Origin: a virus
Direction: 5' to 3' (one strand)
Length of the DNA stretch: 38,725 bases
Virus record (IMG/VR): IMGVR_UViG_3300025011_000097
Location: 1-38,725 of that record
In this document: positions 15,494 to 24,000 of the stretch, one piece after another
How the letters are laid out: each line of letters opens with the position of its first letter
How positions within the stretch are numbered: position 1 is the first letter of the stretch
Notes under the pieces: generated by a model
What the model was told of the DNA's origin: nothing
The model's input: only the letters and a program-made list of their open reading frames with translations
Database searches by the model: none
Position numbers and translations under genes: made by a program

Positions 15494-16227
15494 GGGATCA
15501 CCACCACTGGATCAAGAATACTATCTGGGGGCAGGCTAACGTTACTCGTCGGTTCAGTTACTACCGCATCCGAAGCGCCTGCTTGAATTAGTGCAGTCAC
15601 GAGTTTGGACAGGATTGCCGTTCCCCCAACGCCTACCGCGTTCAAATACGTCAAGGCCACAGTTGCAGCGTCTTCTTGACTAAGCCCTTCAACACTAATC
15701 GTAAATTCCTTAGTCACTAACGTTACTTTTTTAACCTTAGCGTCTACACCGGAAGGTTTCTTTTTATCCACGAGAGTTTGGACGTCTATGACTAACTGAT
15801 TCAGAGTGTCTGGAAGTCCTGAAACAATAACATCCACCGTTCCAAGTCCGCGTGCTTTATCAATCGATCGCGCATACTGCACTCCCGCCACTGAAAGGGC
15901 CCAGCGTTCATAATCAGTATCTGCTCCACCTTTTTCCGGATTACGCTTAAGGTAAAGCGCTCGCGGCCTAAAAGACTCATCATCCTCATCCAGTGATCTG
16001 GTAAGTCCTAAATCCCCAGCACCAAAATCTAGGTACTCGCCAGTTGAAGTACTAATGAAAGCTTGCTTTATTAGGTTTTGGAACACATCGTATTGCTGCG
16101 CTAATTCCAAGGCTGCTGGAGCAAGTGCATCCCAGATAATGCTTCCTTCTCTTTTATCCATCTCATCAGGAACGCGACTCAACATGCGCCGAAGAATCAC
16201 TTCATATGTCGTTAAATCCTCACTCAC
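15490..16227 (-). CDS. xkdT: baseplate J-like protein (gp47/XkdT family)
   Basis: The sequence from RVPDEMDKREGSIIWDALAPAALELAQ through GEYLDFGAGDLGLTRS is the conserved N-terminal signature of Mu gp47/P2 gpJ-type baseplate wedge proteins. At about 245 aa it is shorter than the usual ~350 aa of the family, so it may be a compact version or share functions with the 335-aa neighbour. The GTG at 16227 is preferred (GGAGG 9 nt before); a TTG at 16233 is the alternative. It overlaps the XkdS-like gene by a few bases. Confidence 0.88.
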   Translation of the reverse strand: MSEDLTTYEVILRRMLSRVPDEMDKREGSIIWDALAPAALELAQQYDVFQNLIKQAFISTSTGEYLDFGAGDLGLTRSLDEDDESFRPRALYLKRNPEKGGADTDYERWALSVAGVQYARSIDKARGLGTVDVIVSGLPDTLNQLVIDVQTLVDKKKPSGVDAKVKKVTLVTKEFTISVEGLSQEDAATVALTYLNAVGVGGTAILSKLVTALIQAGASDAVVTEPTSNVSLPPDSILDPVVVIP

Positions 16228-16624
16228 GAACAATCGCCTCCTGTTGAAAACTGCCGTATTCGGATACGACGCTAAATTTAACTAACGCACTCTCGCCGTC
16301 TATTTCGAAAACGAAATCCGTAACATCCGTAATCCGATCATCCCATAAAAGTGCTTCACTAATTTGACGCTTAAGTTCTGACTTCATAAGCGCTTGATTC
16401 TTTCCGATACTGCCGCTAAGCTCGGCACCATAGCTAGGGCTGTAAATAGGGAACTCATACCGGTTAGTCATAACGATTTTGTAAACAGTCTGTTTAGTTG
16501 CTTCTAAATCATCTATAAGCCCTACAGCGCCTCCATTCTGAAGGTCGTCAAGGCTGTACGTACGGCTAGGCTGTTTTCTGATACCCTCTGTCACATCAGC
16601 TAGTACACCGCCTTCAGGGATCAT
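16220..16624 (-). CDS. xkdS: XkdS-like baseplate protein (DUF2634, gp25-like)
   Basis: 134 aa with the pattern of the PBSX XkdS/gp25-like group: RTYSLDDLQNGGAVGLIDDLEATKQTVYKI near the N terminus, YSPSYGAELSG in the middle, and a C-terminal strand region (VLFEIDGESALVKFSV-like). These proteins form the ring of the baseplate at the end of the sheath. It overlaps both neighbours (ATG at 16624, stop inside the next gene start), typical of the compact tail operon. Confidence 0.85.
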   Translation of the reverse strand: MIPEGGVLADVTEGIRKQPSRTYSLDDLQNGGAVGLIDDLEATKQTVYKIVMTNRYEFPIYSPSYGAELSGSIGKNQALMKSELKRQISEALLWDDRITDVTDFVFEIDGESALVKFSVVSEYGSFQQEAIVRE

Positions 16625-16989
16625 ACTCCCACCACCTTATCCATGATCACGTACTGCTGGCCGCCCTGCACACGTAGAAGGATCACCTTATCCCCGACAA
16701 TCAAACCGTGGCGAACGATCAAGTTTGGCACTAATTGCTCATCCGTTGTTCTCTGAGTTGAGCCAGCGTCACTGACGTCCTCGTATTGGTGACCGTGCTT
16801 AAGACTTACCTCATAGCGTGCAATCCGTTCTGTGAGTACTAAAAAATCCTCTGTAAGAGTAAAGCGCTGATCCACGTTTACCTCCAGAGGATTCACCTTC
16901 GTAACACTTCCAAAAAGAATCGCTGTCGGATTTGTCGCGTTCTGCGCGTCAATCCCCGCCTGTTTGATCATTTCGAGTAAGCTCGCCAC
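16621..16989 (-). CDS. xkdR: XkdR-like protein (DUF2577)
   Basis: 122 aa starting with a GTG that overlaps the XkdQ stop. The pattern SLLEMIKQAGIDAQNATNPTAILFG, then FLVLTERIARYEVSL and GDKVILLRVQGGQQYVIMDKVV, fits the DUF2577/XkdR family of small baseplate hub or spike-associated proteins. The last part is an OB/SH3-like strand set. Its position between XkdQ and XkdS is the PBSX order. Confidence 0.85.
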   Translation of the reverse strand: MASLLEMIKQAGIDAQNATNPTAILFGSVTKVNPLEVNVDQRFTLTEDFLVLTERIARYEVSLKHGHQYEDVSDAGSTQRTTDEQLVPNLIVRHGLIVGDKVILLRVQGGQQYVIMDKVVGV

Positions 16990-17951
16990 TAAATCACCTT
17001 CAATTCTAATGTCATGGTATGGTCGGGATCCCCGATCCCTTTATGCGTACACTCATTAACCAAGAATCTTAAGTTGATACCCAGCTCCTCGATTATAATC
17101 GGGATATAGCATCCAGCACGCACCCGAATATCGCCTAAGGCTGAGATCTTCAAGCTCTTAGATTCTCTGTTTTTGAGTTTAAGCAGTTGATTAAGCAGCT
17201 CGTTAATCTGAGTGCTATCCATAGCCTTGTCCACCGTTTGGTAAAGCTGCAATCGTCCCCATTTAGCAATATTAGCGCTATCCTGGGCGATATAGATGTC
17301 CCTGTGTCCAGACTCCTTGTTATCCTGGGCAAGCTTAATTCGGTTATATGTTTCGCTATCGATTGACCGTTTATAGCTGTAGTCATACATTAAGCTGTCA
17401 TCGCCTATAACAGTATCGATTACCATGCTCTCCACATCACGAATTGCCAATTGCCCAAAATCATCGAATAGGACGTAAATCTTTCCCGTAGCGATAAGCG
17501 TGTAGTCCAAGGCCTTACAGATCATATCCAGAAGTTTCTGGTTATCCTCTACCATGGTTGGTATCCGGTGTTTAGTGTCTGTGAGAGTACCAGTCTTTAG
17601 ACTGAAGTCACCGGCAATTCGACTAAGGACCTCTGTAGCTGTTACGTTACTAAACACGTACGTATCATTAGCCAAAAGATATCGGATTTGATCGTAAGCT
17701 GTAACCTTAAGCTCCTCATTTTTTCCTATCTCAGGAGTAAATACATATCCATAAAATACTTTCTGGTCATCTAATCGGACCCGGACGATGTCCCCCGTGT
17801 TTATGGCGAGATCAACATCCTTTAAAAGTGAAAAATCCAGGCTTCCCGCTTTCCCGATCCGACTCGTTTTCCACGTCACACCAGTAACCAACTCAGAAAT
17901 ATCCCACACATTACCGTTTTTATTATCTAATAGAAATTCTAACAACGGCAT
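16989..17951 (-). CDS. xkdQ: XkdQ-like baseplate hub protein
   Basis: About 320 aa with features of XkdQ/YqbQ and late-control-D-type hub proteins: LLDNKNGNVWDISELVTGVTW at the start, KAGSLDFSLL, LDDQKVFYGYVF and RIAGDFSLKTG. Such proteins form the trimeric hub under the tail tube, related to T4 gp27. The ATG at 17951 overlaps the XkdP stop (TGATG); a GTG one codon before is also possible. Confidence 0.85.
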   Translation of the reverse strand: MPLLEFLLDNKNGNVWDISELVTGVTWKTSRIGKAGSLDFSLLKDVDLAINTGDIVRVRLDDQKVFYGYVFTPEIGKNEELKVTAYDQIRYLLANDTYVFSNVTATEVLSRIAGDFSLKTGTLTDTKHRIPTMVEDNQKLLDMICKALDYTLIATGKIYVLFDDFGQLAIRDVESMVIDTVIGDDSLMYDYSYKRSIDSETYNRIKLAQDNKESGHRDIYIAQDSANIAKWGRLQLYQTVDKAMDSTQINELLNQLLKLKNRESKSLKISALGDIRVRAGCYIPIIIEELGINLRFLVNECTHKGIGDPDHTMTLELKVI

Positions 17952-18619
17952 CACCCCGGGATCTTTATTGTCAGGCCGATAGGAAGTCTTCGAAGCTCTG
18001 AATCTGCTATACCATTGAGCTTTTGAATCTCTGGATATCGAGCTCCGTTACCAAGGTACACCTGGGCGACCTTCCAGAGGCTATCTCCTGCGACTAGAGT
18101 ATACGTCTTAGGCTGTTCACGAGTATCAGGCCTTGGGGGAGGATCGGCAATTACAACGACCTGCTGAGTTGCCAATATCGTTGACACTACGACCTTCTTA
18201 GCTTTATAAGGCACGTATTTTTTAAGGCTGAGCTTATATTCGATGTCCCCTACAGCCCCACTCGATTCTTTCCAGCTGAACTTTTCGATACTGACGAGCA
18301 TATTAATATCCACTGTTGAACCCGCAAATACAAAGCGAATAGGCTTTTTGGTTTCCATCCACTTTTTTATCATTTGGATATACTGCATGGGTTCAAGTAA
18401 TTTTGACACAACGACATAAGGATACCAAGAAGCTGGAAATTCACTTTCGAAATTTATTTCCGTCAACTTAAGATTTTTTAGTACATTGACCTCTCCTAAT
18501 TTTGAGATATCAAAGGTCTTATTATTTCCACTTTCGGAAACGTCGATCGTAGGTGGATTGACTGGGAGCTGCATGACTTCTGTTTCGTTATTGAAACTCA
18601 GGTATATTCCATAACCCAT
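17951..18619 (-). CDS. xkdP: XkdP-like LysM baseplate protein
   Basis: 222 aa. The N-terminal part (MGYGIYLSFNNETEVMQLPVNPP) and the following strands match the XkdP/YqbP family. Residues about 172-221 form a LysM domain (YTLVAGDSLWKVAQVYLGN and LPIGLTIKIPG), which in tail proteins of this family is thought to help the tail tip contact peptidoglycan or hold the hub together, like T4 gp53. Stop and start overlap those of the neighbours. Confidence 0.9.
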   Translation of the reverse strand: MGYGIYLSFNNETEVMQLPVNPPTIDVSESGNNKTFDISKLGEVNVLKNLKLTEINFESEFPASWYPYVVVSKLLEPMQYIQMIKKWMETKKPIRFVFAGSTVDINMLVSIEKFSWKESSGAVGDIEYKLSLKKYVPYKAKKVVVSTILATQQVVVIADPPPRPDTREQPKTYTLVAGDSLWKVAQVYLGNGARYPEIQKLNGIADSELRRLPIGLTIKIPG

Positions 18620-20610
18620 CAGGCATACACTCCTTCAGCGGAAGATACGATCTCCCCTTCGAGCATCGTCTTTATTCGTTCCACGACCGTATCTACATCA
18701 TTCCCATTGTTGATGTCACCCGTATGAACAACGCTCACTGTCGGTGTCAACGTTACAAAGTTCTGGATGCTTTTTATTTCCGCCAATTCTCGCATCACCT
18801 TTAGATCCTCACTCGAGATATCTACCGTATCCTTGATCTTACCGACTTCGCCCACTTTGCCGATATTAGGTATATCCGCCATTCCCGTCCCAGGTAAGTT
18901 AGGTTTGAGTGAATTAAACATATTACCAAGTGAACCGGCTGCGCCCTGCATTTTATCTACTGCCCAGCTCCCGGCTGCTTTCCCAATTCTACTCCCAAAA
19001 TCGAAAGCATTACTATAATCAACCTGATCCAGTCGGGGGATACTGATAACATCCTGATCACTTTTAAGGTTAGCCCTTGCCGTCTCCAGACCGCCAAGCA
19101 TATTTTCCATTCCTGAGGTAATGCTAACATGTACCCCTGGAATGCTGTTTAAAATATTCTCGATACCTTTTGCTATGTTGGTTAGGTAAGAGAGAACAGT
19201 TATGGACATATCATAGAAAAGTTTCTTAACAGCGTAAACTGGATCAATAAATACGTTGACAAGGAACTCCGCAACAGATGCGAGCATATTCCAAAAGAGG
19301 CCGAAGGTATTAAACAAAAACGCAAAAAAGGTACCGAATATCCCTCCGACAAAACCTATCACCTGGACCGTTGTATTTCCCCAATTCAGCATCGCATAGA
19401 TCAGAAATCCAATTGCAGCACCGATTAGGAGAATGGGCCAATAAGCCACGGCCCACGCTGCAGCCTGTGCTAAGATAGGATAAACTAATAAGCTTAACTG
19501 AGTATATAACTTAGGTATCATACTAATAGACCATAAGGCTAAAGCTGCAGTTATCATATAAAGGATGGGACCGATAGTTCCCCAGCTGTTTTGGACAGCA
19601 TCTCCAATCCATATCAGGCCTGATATTAGTTGATTTGTAGCCATTGCAGCCCCATTGATTACAGTTACCAGATTTGAGATAAATTCCGTCCCCCCTGGTG
19701 AATTGAGCAGTTTATTTATATTTTCAATCACCGGGGCAAAGGCTTGAATGGCTTCGTTTTTCAACCTCGTTGTGACATCTGAGAAAGTAATAGGCATAGT
19801 CTTAAACTTCTCATTAATATCATCGGCTGCTTTGAACAACGCACCTTTAATGATGTCTGCAGTGATCGTTCCATCCGCAGACATCTTCTTTAATTCCCCT
19901 TTGGTTTTACCTGCGAAATCAGCGATAGCGCTTGCCAGCATTGGGGCATTTTCCATGATAGACCTAAACTCATCACCCTGCAGTTTCCCAGCAGCCATGG
20001 CCTGAGTTAACTGATACATACCAGCCTGCTGCTCCATGGTAGAGGATCCGCTTACTTTAAACGCTTTCTGCATTAGCTCTGTGAACTTAATCGTTTCATC
20101 GTTACTCGAGAAAGCATCACCCGCTAGGAGACCCAATTTTCCAACACTAGCGGCCATCGTTCCATAATCGCCTCGAGAGTTATATGCAGCATCAAAGACC
20201 TTATTTTGAAGTTCTGGCGTGGTCTGTCTCCCGTCATTGATCAACCCTAGTCTAGCTTGAGCAGATATATACTCATCGGAGATTGCCATGCCCCTTTGAA
20301 TTGCTTGAATAGAAAGATATGCCGCTCCTAAGCCCTTAAGCTGACTAATTAGATTACTGGTTCCATTTTGGCTTGTCCGGTTGAATCGTTCTTGAGCCGA
20401 ATTGGACTGATTAATGGCTTGTGTAATTTCTGTCTCGGCCAAAGCTAACTGACGCCTTGCAGCGACTAAAGTTCGGTCAATATTTACGTTTTGATTTGCT
20501 GAACTCTGCATTCTGTCCATTGCTGAAATCATAAGATTCATAGACTGAGTGATATTTCTCAGGGGGCTAGTCATGGAATCAAATAGCCTTAACGTTGAGC
20601 TGACAGTTGA
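18619..20610 (-). CDS. tail tape measure protein
   Basis: About 663 aa. After a coiled-coil N terminus (LRLFDSMTSPLRNITQ, VDRTL/LALAETEIT-type heptads), residues about 130-320 match the tape-measure N-terminal domain (GNYGTM-like, KLQGDEFRSIMENAPMLA, ADGTITADIIKGALF). The middle holds several strongly hydrophobic helices (AALALWSISM, PILLIGAAIGFLIYAMLNW, GGIFGTFFAFLFNTFGLFW), which are injected into the membrane in such proteins. It sets tail length and sits inside the tube. The ATG at 20610 is preferred; a GTG at 20649 would start inside the terminator of the preceding gene. Confidence 0.88.
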   Translation of the reverse strand, partial: STVSSTLRLFDSMTSPLRNITQSMNLMISAMDRMQSSANQNVNIDRTLVAARRQLALAETEITQAINQSNSAQERFNRTSQNGTSNLISQLKGLGAAYLSIQAIQRGMAISDEYISAQARLGLINDGRQTTPELQNKVFDAAYNSRGDYGTMAASVGKLGLLAGDAFSSNDETIKFTELMQKAFKVSGSSTMEQQAGMYQLTQAMAAGKLQGDEFRSIMENAPMLASAIADFAGKTKGELKKMSADGTITADIIKGALFKAADDINEKFKTMPITFSDVTTRLKNEAIQAFAPVIENINKLLNSPGGTEFISNLVTVINGAAMATNQLISGLIWIGDAVQNSWGTIGPILYMITAALALWSISMIPKLYTQLSLLVYPILAQAAAWAVAYWPILLIGAAIGFLIYAMLNWGNTTVQVIGFVGGIFGTFFAFLFNTFGLFWNMLASVAEFLVNVFIDPVYAVKKLFYDMSITVLSYLTNIAKGIENILNSIPGVHVSITSGMENMLGGLETARANLKSDQDVISIPRLDQVDYSNAFDFGSRIGKAAGSWAVDKMQGAAGSLGNMFNSLKPNLPGTGMADIPNIGKVGEVGKIKDTVDISSEDLKVMRELAEIKSIQNFVTLTPTVSVVHTGDINNGNDVDTVVERIKTMLEGEIVSSAEGVYA

Positions 20611-20640
20611 CATACAAGTACACCCACTTTCGGGCATAAT

Positions 20641-20666
20641 AAAAAGCACCCATGCGAGAGTGCCTT
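20641..20666 (-). terminator. intrinsic terminator after the moron gene
   Basis: On the minus strand GCACTC pairs with GGGTGC (plus coordinates 20658-20663 and 20646-20651) around a 6-nt loop. The stem is extended by up to three weaker pairs and followed by TTTTTATT. It lies 14 bp after the stop of the membrane-protein gene and before the tape measure start. Confidence 0.75.
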
Positions 20667-20679
20667 AAATAGCGATTTG

Positions 20680-21348
20680 CTATAATTGAACTGTTACCAC
20701 TGGATTTTTTGTAATTAAAGATTTCATCGTGTCTACAACCTCTTGTGCACGATATTCATCAGAGTCATCCACTTCAAACATTACCGCTGCAATCTCACCA
20801 GTAGAATTGACATAGTTTAAAATCAGATAATGTGTATACGACCTTTTCTCCTTACTCATCGCTCTTGACCCAACAACTAATCCGATTGGTCCAAAGAGCA
20901 ATCCACCAGCAATACCCTTCGCTGCACTACTATTAACGATATTCGCAACCTCAGTATCAGTTTTTATTTCTGCTGCTCTTAATTGCGGAATCATTATACT
21001 GAAAGCGGTTCCACCTCCAGTAATGCTTAACTTATCTGGGGTCATCACTAATTCACAAAACGTTTTTTCTGATAAAGGAAGCCCTTCTACATGATGTGCG
21101 GAAATCCTCGCTAAAATATCAGGTCCCGTTTCCCGTAATTCTTTTTTGTTTTCCTTCTTCTTACGCGGATTAAATAATACATAAATTGCAGTTACGATAA
21201 TCAAAAGAAAAACAACACTGCCCATCATTTGCGCCATCTTATTTTCGGTTATTGTGGGCCCATTCATAGTTCTACTTACAACGCTCCCCCAAACAAACCA
21301 TGCAACTAAGGCCCAAAACCACCATCGTTTGTATAAAGATTTCTTCAT
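20680..21348 (-). CDS. moron-like membrane protein of unknown function (222 aa)
   Basis: No phage family fits. From the ATG at 21348 there are two membrane segments (about residues 9-26, WWFWALVAWFVWGSVVS, and 42-60, MGSVVFLLIIVTAIYVLF), then a lysine-rich stretch (NPRKKKENKKE). The soluble domain (SEKTFCELVMTPDKLSITGG, then KTDTEVANIVNSSAAKGIAGG and a glycine-rich hydrophobic loop) resembles PH-like domains of bacterial membrane proteins. GGAGGAG precedes the ATG; an ATG at 21429 would run through the promoter. The gene has its own promoter, flanking inverted repeat and terminator and interrupts the normal chaperone-tape measure order. It is therefore likely a moron expressed in the lysogen, perhaps altering the host envelope or excluding other phages (inference). 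Confidence 0.75.
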   Translation of the reverse strand: MKKSLYKRWWFWALVAWFVWGSVVSRTMNGPTITENKMAQMMGSVVFLLIIVTAIYVLFNPRKKKENKKELRETGPDILARISAHHVEGLPLSEKTFCELVMTPDKLSITGGGTAFSIMIPQLRAAEIKTDTEVANIVNSSAAKGIAGGLLFGPIGLVVGSRAMSKEKRSYTHYLILNYVNSTGEIAAVMFEVDDSDEYRAQEVVDTMKSLITKNPVVTVQL

Positions 21349-21363
21349 ACCGTTTCCATCTCC

Positions 21364-21419
21364 TCCGTTTACACATCTTTGTCTGAATAATATAAGAAAA
21401 TTATACGTGTGTAAACGGA
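21364..21419 (-). promoter_or_regulatory. moron promoter flanked by a 12-bp inverted repeat
   Basis: On the minus strand TTTACA (plus 21410-21415) and TATTAT (21387-21392) are spaced by exactly 17 bp. A perfect 12-bp inverted repeat, TCCGTTTACACA at 21364-21375 and its complement at 21408-21419, encloses the promoter: one arm covers the -35 box, the other lies just after the expected start of transcription. This looks like a two-site operator. Confidence 0.7.
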
Positions 21420-21425
21420 AACTTA

Positions 21426-21602
21426 TCACTTTTTCATTAATTTTGCGTTTTGTTTTTTCTCAGCTTCAACCCGAATATCAATTAAAGCTACGATTGCCGC
21501 CTTTTGTTCCCTATTGTAATCAGCGTATTCCCAAGGCTTAATGTAAAGCTCATGGAGGGCATAGTAAGCATAATTCCACTCACTATCACCCTCCTTGACT
21601 AG
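21426..21602 (-). CDS. tail assembly chaperone, -1 frameshift extension
   Basis: A 58-codon open frame directly after the XkdN-like gene, in the -1 frame. Its product (EWNYAYYALHELYIKPWEYADY, and KAAIVALIDIRVEAEKK) has the typical content of the second tail-chaperone frame (lambda gpT position). It has no ATG, GTG or TTG before its last few codons, so it can only be made by frameshifting at A AAA AAC (21602-21608) as a fusion of about 198 aa with the upstream protein. The fusion helps load the tape measure during tail assembly. Confidence 0.85.
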   Translation of the reverse strand, partial: LVKEGDSEWNYAYYALHELYIKPWEYADYNREQKAAIVALIDIRVEAEKKQNAKLMKK

Positions 21603-22021
21603 TTTTTTATTTCTTCTACGACCTCATTGATATCACGGTCATAGCCGTTCAGTTCCTCTACCTTCTGAACCAATGCCGCATACTCACCTGAGAGGAGCAT
21701 CTTTTTGAGAAGAGCTTCAGCCCCAAGAACATTATAAGATTTTTGCAGCTCTGCATCTTTTAGATTCGGAAAGATCACACTAGATGTGGCAAGTTTCCCT
21801 ACATACTCTGCAGCGTTTGTCTCTGGGACCTTCATTCCATTTTTGCCCTTGACTGTTTTCGTTGCAGACTTACGGATCTCTTCATTTTCAGCTTCGGTTA
21901 CGGTACGCAGTTTCCAGGGGATAGCTTTCCCCTCAGCGTCCTTAAATCGTTCACTGACAGTAAAGTCCTCGGTAATACTGGCTTCGACATTCTGAGAAAA
22001 AAATGCTTGTAAATCACTCAC
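21599..22021 (-). CDS. xkdN: XkdN-like tail assembly chaperone
   Basis: 140 aa, the position and pattern of XkdN (lambda gpG equivalent): SDLQAFFSQNVEASITEDFTVSERF, IPWKLRTVTEAENEEIRKS, LLKKMLLSGEYAALVQKVEELNGYD. It binds the tape measure protein before tube assembly and is not part of the virion. Its last codons, ATA AAA AAC before TAG, form the slippery site for making the longer fusion product. Confidence 0.88.
   Translation of the reverse strand: MSDLQAFFSQNVEASITEDFTVSERFKDAEGKAIPWKLRTVTEAENEEIRKSATKTVKGKNGMKVPETNAAEYVGKLATSSVIFPNLKDAELQKSYNVLGAEALLKKMLLSGEYAALVQKVEELNGYDRDINEVVEEIKN
21602..21608 (-). other. programmed -1 ribosomal frameshift site
   Basis: The minus strand reads A AAA AAC in the X XXY YYZ register of the zero frame (ATA AAA AAC TAG). 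A slip by one base leads directly into the open frame ending at 21426. Sequence-only evidence, but register, position and gene pair all match the conserved tail-chaperone frameshift. Confidence 0.88.
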
Positions 22022-22042
22022 GACCTTATTTGCTCCTTTCGT

Positions 22043-22507
22043 TTATCCTAATACCGGCTTTTTAAAGCTATCCAGGATATCCACGTCTTCAAAAGTGAAG
22101 TCAATATCTTCTTCCAAAGAATCAGACTCAGTGTCTAGCGTAGCCATGATCACCTTGTCAAGATTAACTCCCTTGAGTACGACAGTCTGCCTGCCGATTG
22201 TAGATCCTGGGTCCTCATTAACAACCTGAACATCAAAGTAAGTATCCACGCCATTTTTAATGTATTTAAGCATCATTTGCCTAAACAAAGTAGTGGTGTA
22301 GTAAATAGTCATGGATCCCTTACCACTCCACCCAGTAGCCTTACGCTGAGTTCCTCGTTTACCGAGCGTCTTTTTTTCAGCTTTGCTTTTTTCGACCGTC
22401 GCCTCGAGTTTTTTGACATAAAACATCTCTTCGACTTGGCCATTAATTGTACTGTAGGCTCGGCCCTCCTGCCCGGAGATTGTATCACTGGCCTTTAAGA
22501 AGGACAT
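22043..22507 (-). CDS. xkdM: tail tube protein (XkdM family)
   Basis: 154 aa, the usual size for the family. The sequence AYSTINGQVEEMFYVKKLEATVEKSK and GKRGTQRKATGWSGKGSMTIYY are typical for XkdM, which forms the inner tube of contractile tails. It follows the sheath gene by one base gap, as in PBSX, and precedes the chaperones. Confidence 0.92.
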   Translation of the reverse strand: MSFLKASDTISGQEGRAYSTINGQVEEMFYVKKLEATVEKSKAEKKTLGKRGTQRKATGWSGKGSMTIYYTTTLFRQMMLKYIKNGVDTYFDVQVVNEDPGSTIGRQTVVLKGVNLDKVIMATLDTESDSLEEDIDFTFEDVDILDSFKKPVLG

Positions 22508-22508
22508 T

Positions 22509-23825
22509 CTACCTCACCTGCACTTTCATGTATACTTTTTCGATCGAGTCAACAGTCTGGATATAGGCCCCAACGTATACGGCGTCTGAATCCTCTCCCT
22601 GGGATACCACGATATCCGTTTGAGCATCGAAGTTCTGGATGGCTCCCATCCCTTGGTAGTTCTCGGCTAACTTGATGCAATCTTTCCGGAATAAATTGCG
22701 ACCATCATCGTCATTGTCGACCTTGCCAATATAATACGTCTCATAGACTGCTTTCCAGTCATTAGCAAGCCCATCCATAACGCGAATTGGCCGGTTCTTA
22801 GAAAACTGCTTACCTTTTGTTGGGGTGAAACTCGTGAAGGTATTGATGTCCTGCTCTACAATAGCTTTTCCGCCATTGTGGACAAATACGAACTCACCGT
22901 TTAAAAGGGCTGCTATGATCTGTGGACCGCTATGACGTGGAACGGCATCCAGTGCATCATCATAAGCCTGGTAGGTTAGCGACTGGTTAGCCTCGGCTCC
23001 TGCAGTAGCAGCCGCCACCCATGCGGTAGCTTGTTCTGCCGTAAGAGTCGTTCCATCTGTTAGCGCTACTCCGTTCTTTACGCTGATCACGCCCTCGAAG
23101 TCTGCCGTTGGGTAATTTTCTACGACCAGTTGGATCTTCCGTCCTTCGCCGTCTCGCAAGCGCTTAGCGAATGATACATAAACGGATTTTAAAGTAGCAT
23201 CGGCTGATACTAAGGCCATAGTGTTAAAATCATACAACTCAGCTACGGCCAAGTAATCTGTATGATCTTGATTAGTGCCACTACCATCGGCACCACCACT
23301 CAAAACTACACCAGGGTTAGCAGCAAGGGATCCGACACCCGAGAAATCTACCCAGATGTTAGGTACTAGCCCTGCGATATCGGCAACAGTTTGTGAATCT
23401 ACTTCCTCATTACTGACTGTGGTATTGACATCAAATTTCGTGTTATCATCCAAGTTCGCCTGGACAATAACTTTAATGTCATTTCCTCTTAGGCCGCCAT
23501 ACTTCGCTGTAGCCGTCAGAGATCCGAGAATCGCAGTTGCTTTGGTGCCCGCATTCAACCGATACAGCAATAGAGTCTTAACCCGTTTTAGAGCCTCGCG
23601 GACTAACAATAGCTGCGGGGCCGTGATGTCATACCCTAGCATATCAAAGAGATTACTATCGGCATAAATCGTGTGTATCGTTTTAGGAGCCCCCCAGGAT
23701 AACGCCAAAGCCATTGTCGTGGTTCCACGCTCCCCGACAGTTGATAAGGGTTTGGCTTGACTGTAAATATCGATATATACGCCAGGTCGCACTTTGTTTT
23801 GTGCTACCCATGTTCCACCCGCCAT
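22509..23825 (-). CDS. xkdK: tail sheath protein (XkdK family)
   Basis: 438 aa. Starts MAGGTWVAQNKVRPGVYIDI, the standard N terminus of XkdK/FI-like sheath proteins, with a middle insertion domain (SGGADGSGTNQDH) and the conserved C-terminal domain (VFVHNGGKAIVEQDINTF, RKDCIKLAENYQGMGAI, VDSIEKVYMKVQV). It forms the contractile outer sheath and so defines the phage as a myovirus. AAGGAGG precedes the ATG. Confidence 0.95.
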   Translation of the reverse strand: MAGGTWVAQNKVRPGVYIDIYSQAKPLSTVGERGTTTMALALSWGAPKTIHTIYADSNLFDMLGYDITAPQLLLVREALKRVKTLLLYRLNAGTKATAILGSLTATAKYGGLRGNDIKVIVQANLDDNTKFDVNTTVSNEEVDSQTVADIAGLVPNIWVDFSGVGSLAANPGVVLSGGADGSGTNQDHTDYLAVAELYDFNTMALVSADATLKSVYVSFAKRLRDGEGRKIQLVVENYPTADFEGVISVKNGVALTDGTTLTAEQATAWVAAATAGAEANQSLTYQAYDDALDAVPRHSGPQIIAALLNGEFVFVHNGGKAIVEQDINTFTSFTPTKGKQFSKNRPIRVMDGLANDWKAVYETYYIGKVDNDDDGRNLFRKDCIKLAENYQGMGAIQNFDAQTDIVVSQGEDSDAVYVGAYIQTVDSIEKVYMKVQVR

Positions 23826-23826
23826 A

Positions 23827-24000
23827 CTATAGCGCCTCCTTCTTTAAAAACTCATCCAGCAGCGTGTCAACCTGTTCCAACGTATACGTTTCGTTGTCGC
23901 TTAAGAGAGCATTCAAAAGATCCCGGTTGCCCTCGAATTTAGCCGATTGAAGAAACTGCTGTTTCGTGAATTTAGTCGTTTCGTTTTTGTTACTAGTCAT
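23827..24000 (-). CDS. small protein upstream of the sheath gene (57 aa)
   Basis: ATG at 24000 overlapping the stop of the preceding gene (TAATG), with AGGAGG inside the end of that gene; it ends just before the sheath ribosome binding site. The product is helical and charged (TKQQFLQSAKFEGNRDLLNALL, then LEQVDTLLDEFLKKEAL). A small gene of this type and place is common in PBSX-like tail operons (between XkdJ and XkdK). Function unknown; possibly an assembly factor. Confidence 0.8.
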   Translation of the reverse strand: MTSNKNETTKFTKQQFLQSAKFEGNRDLLNALLSDNETYTLEQVDTLLDEFLKKEAL

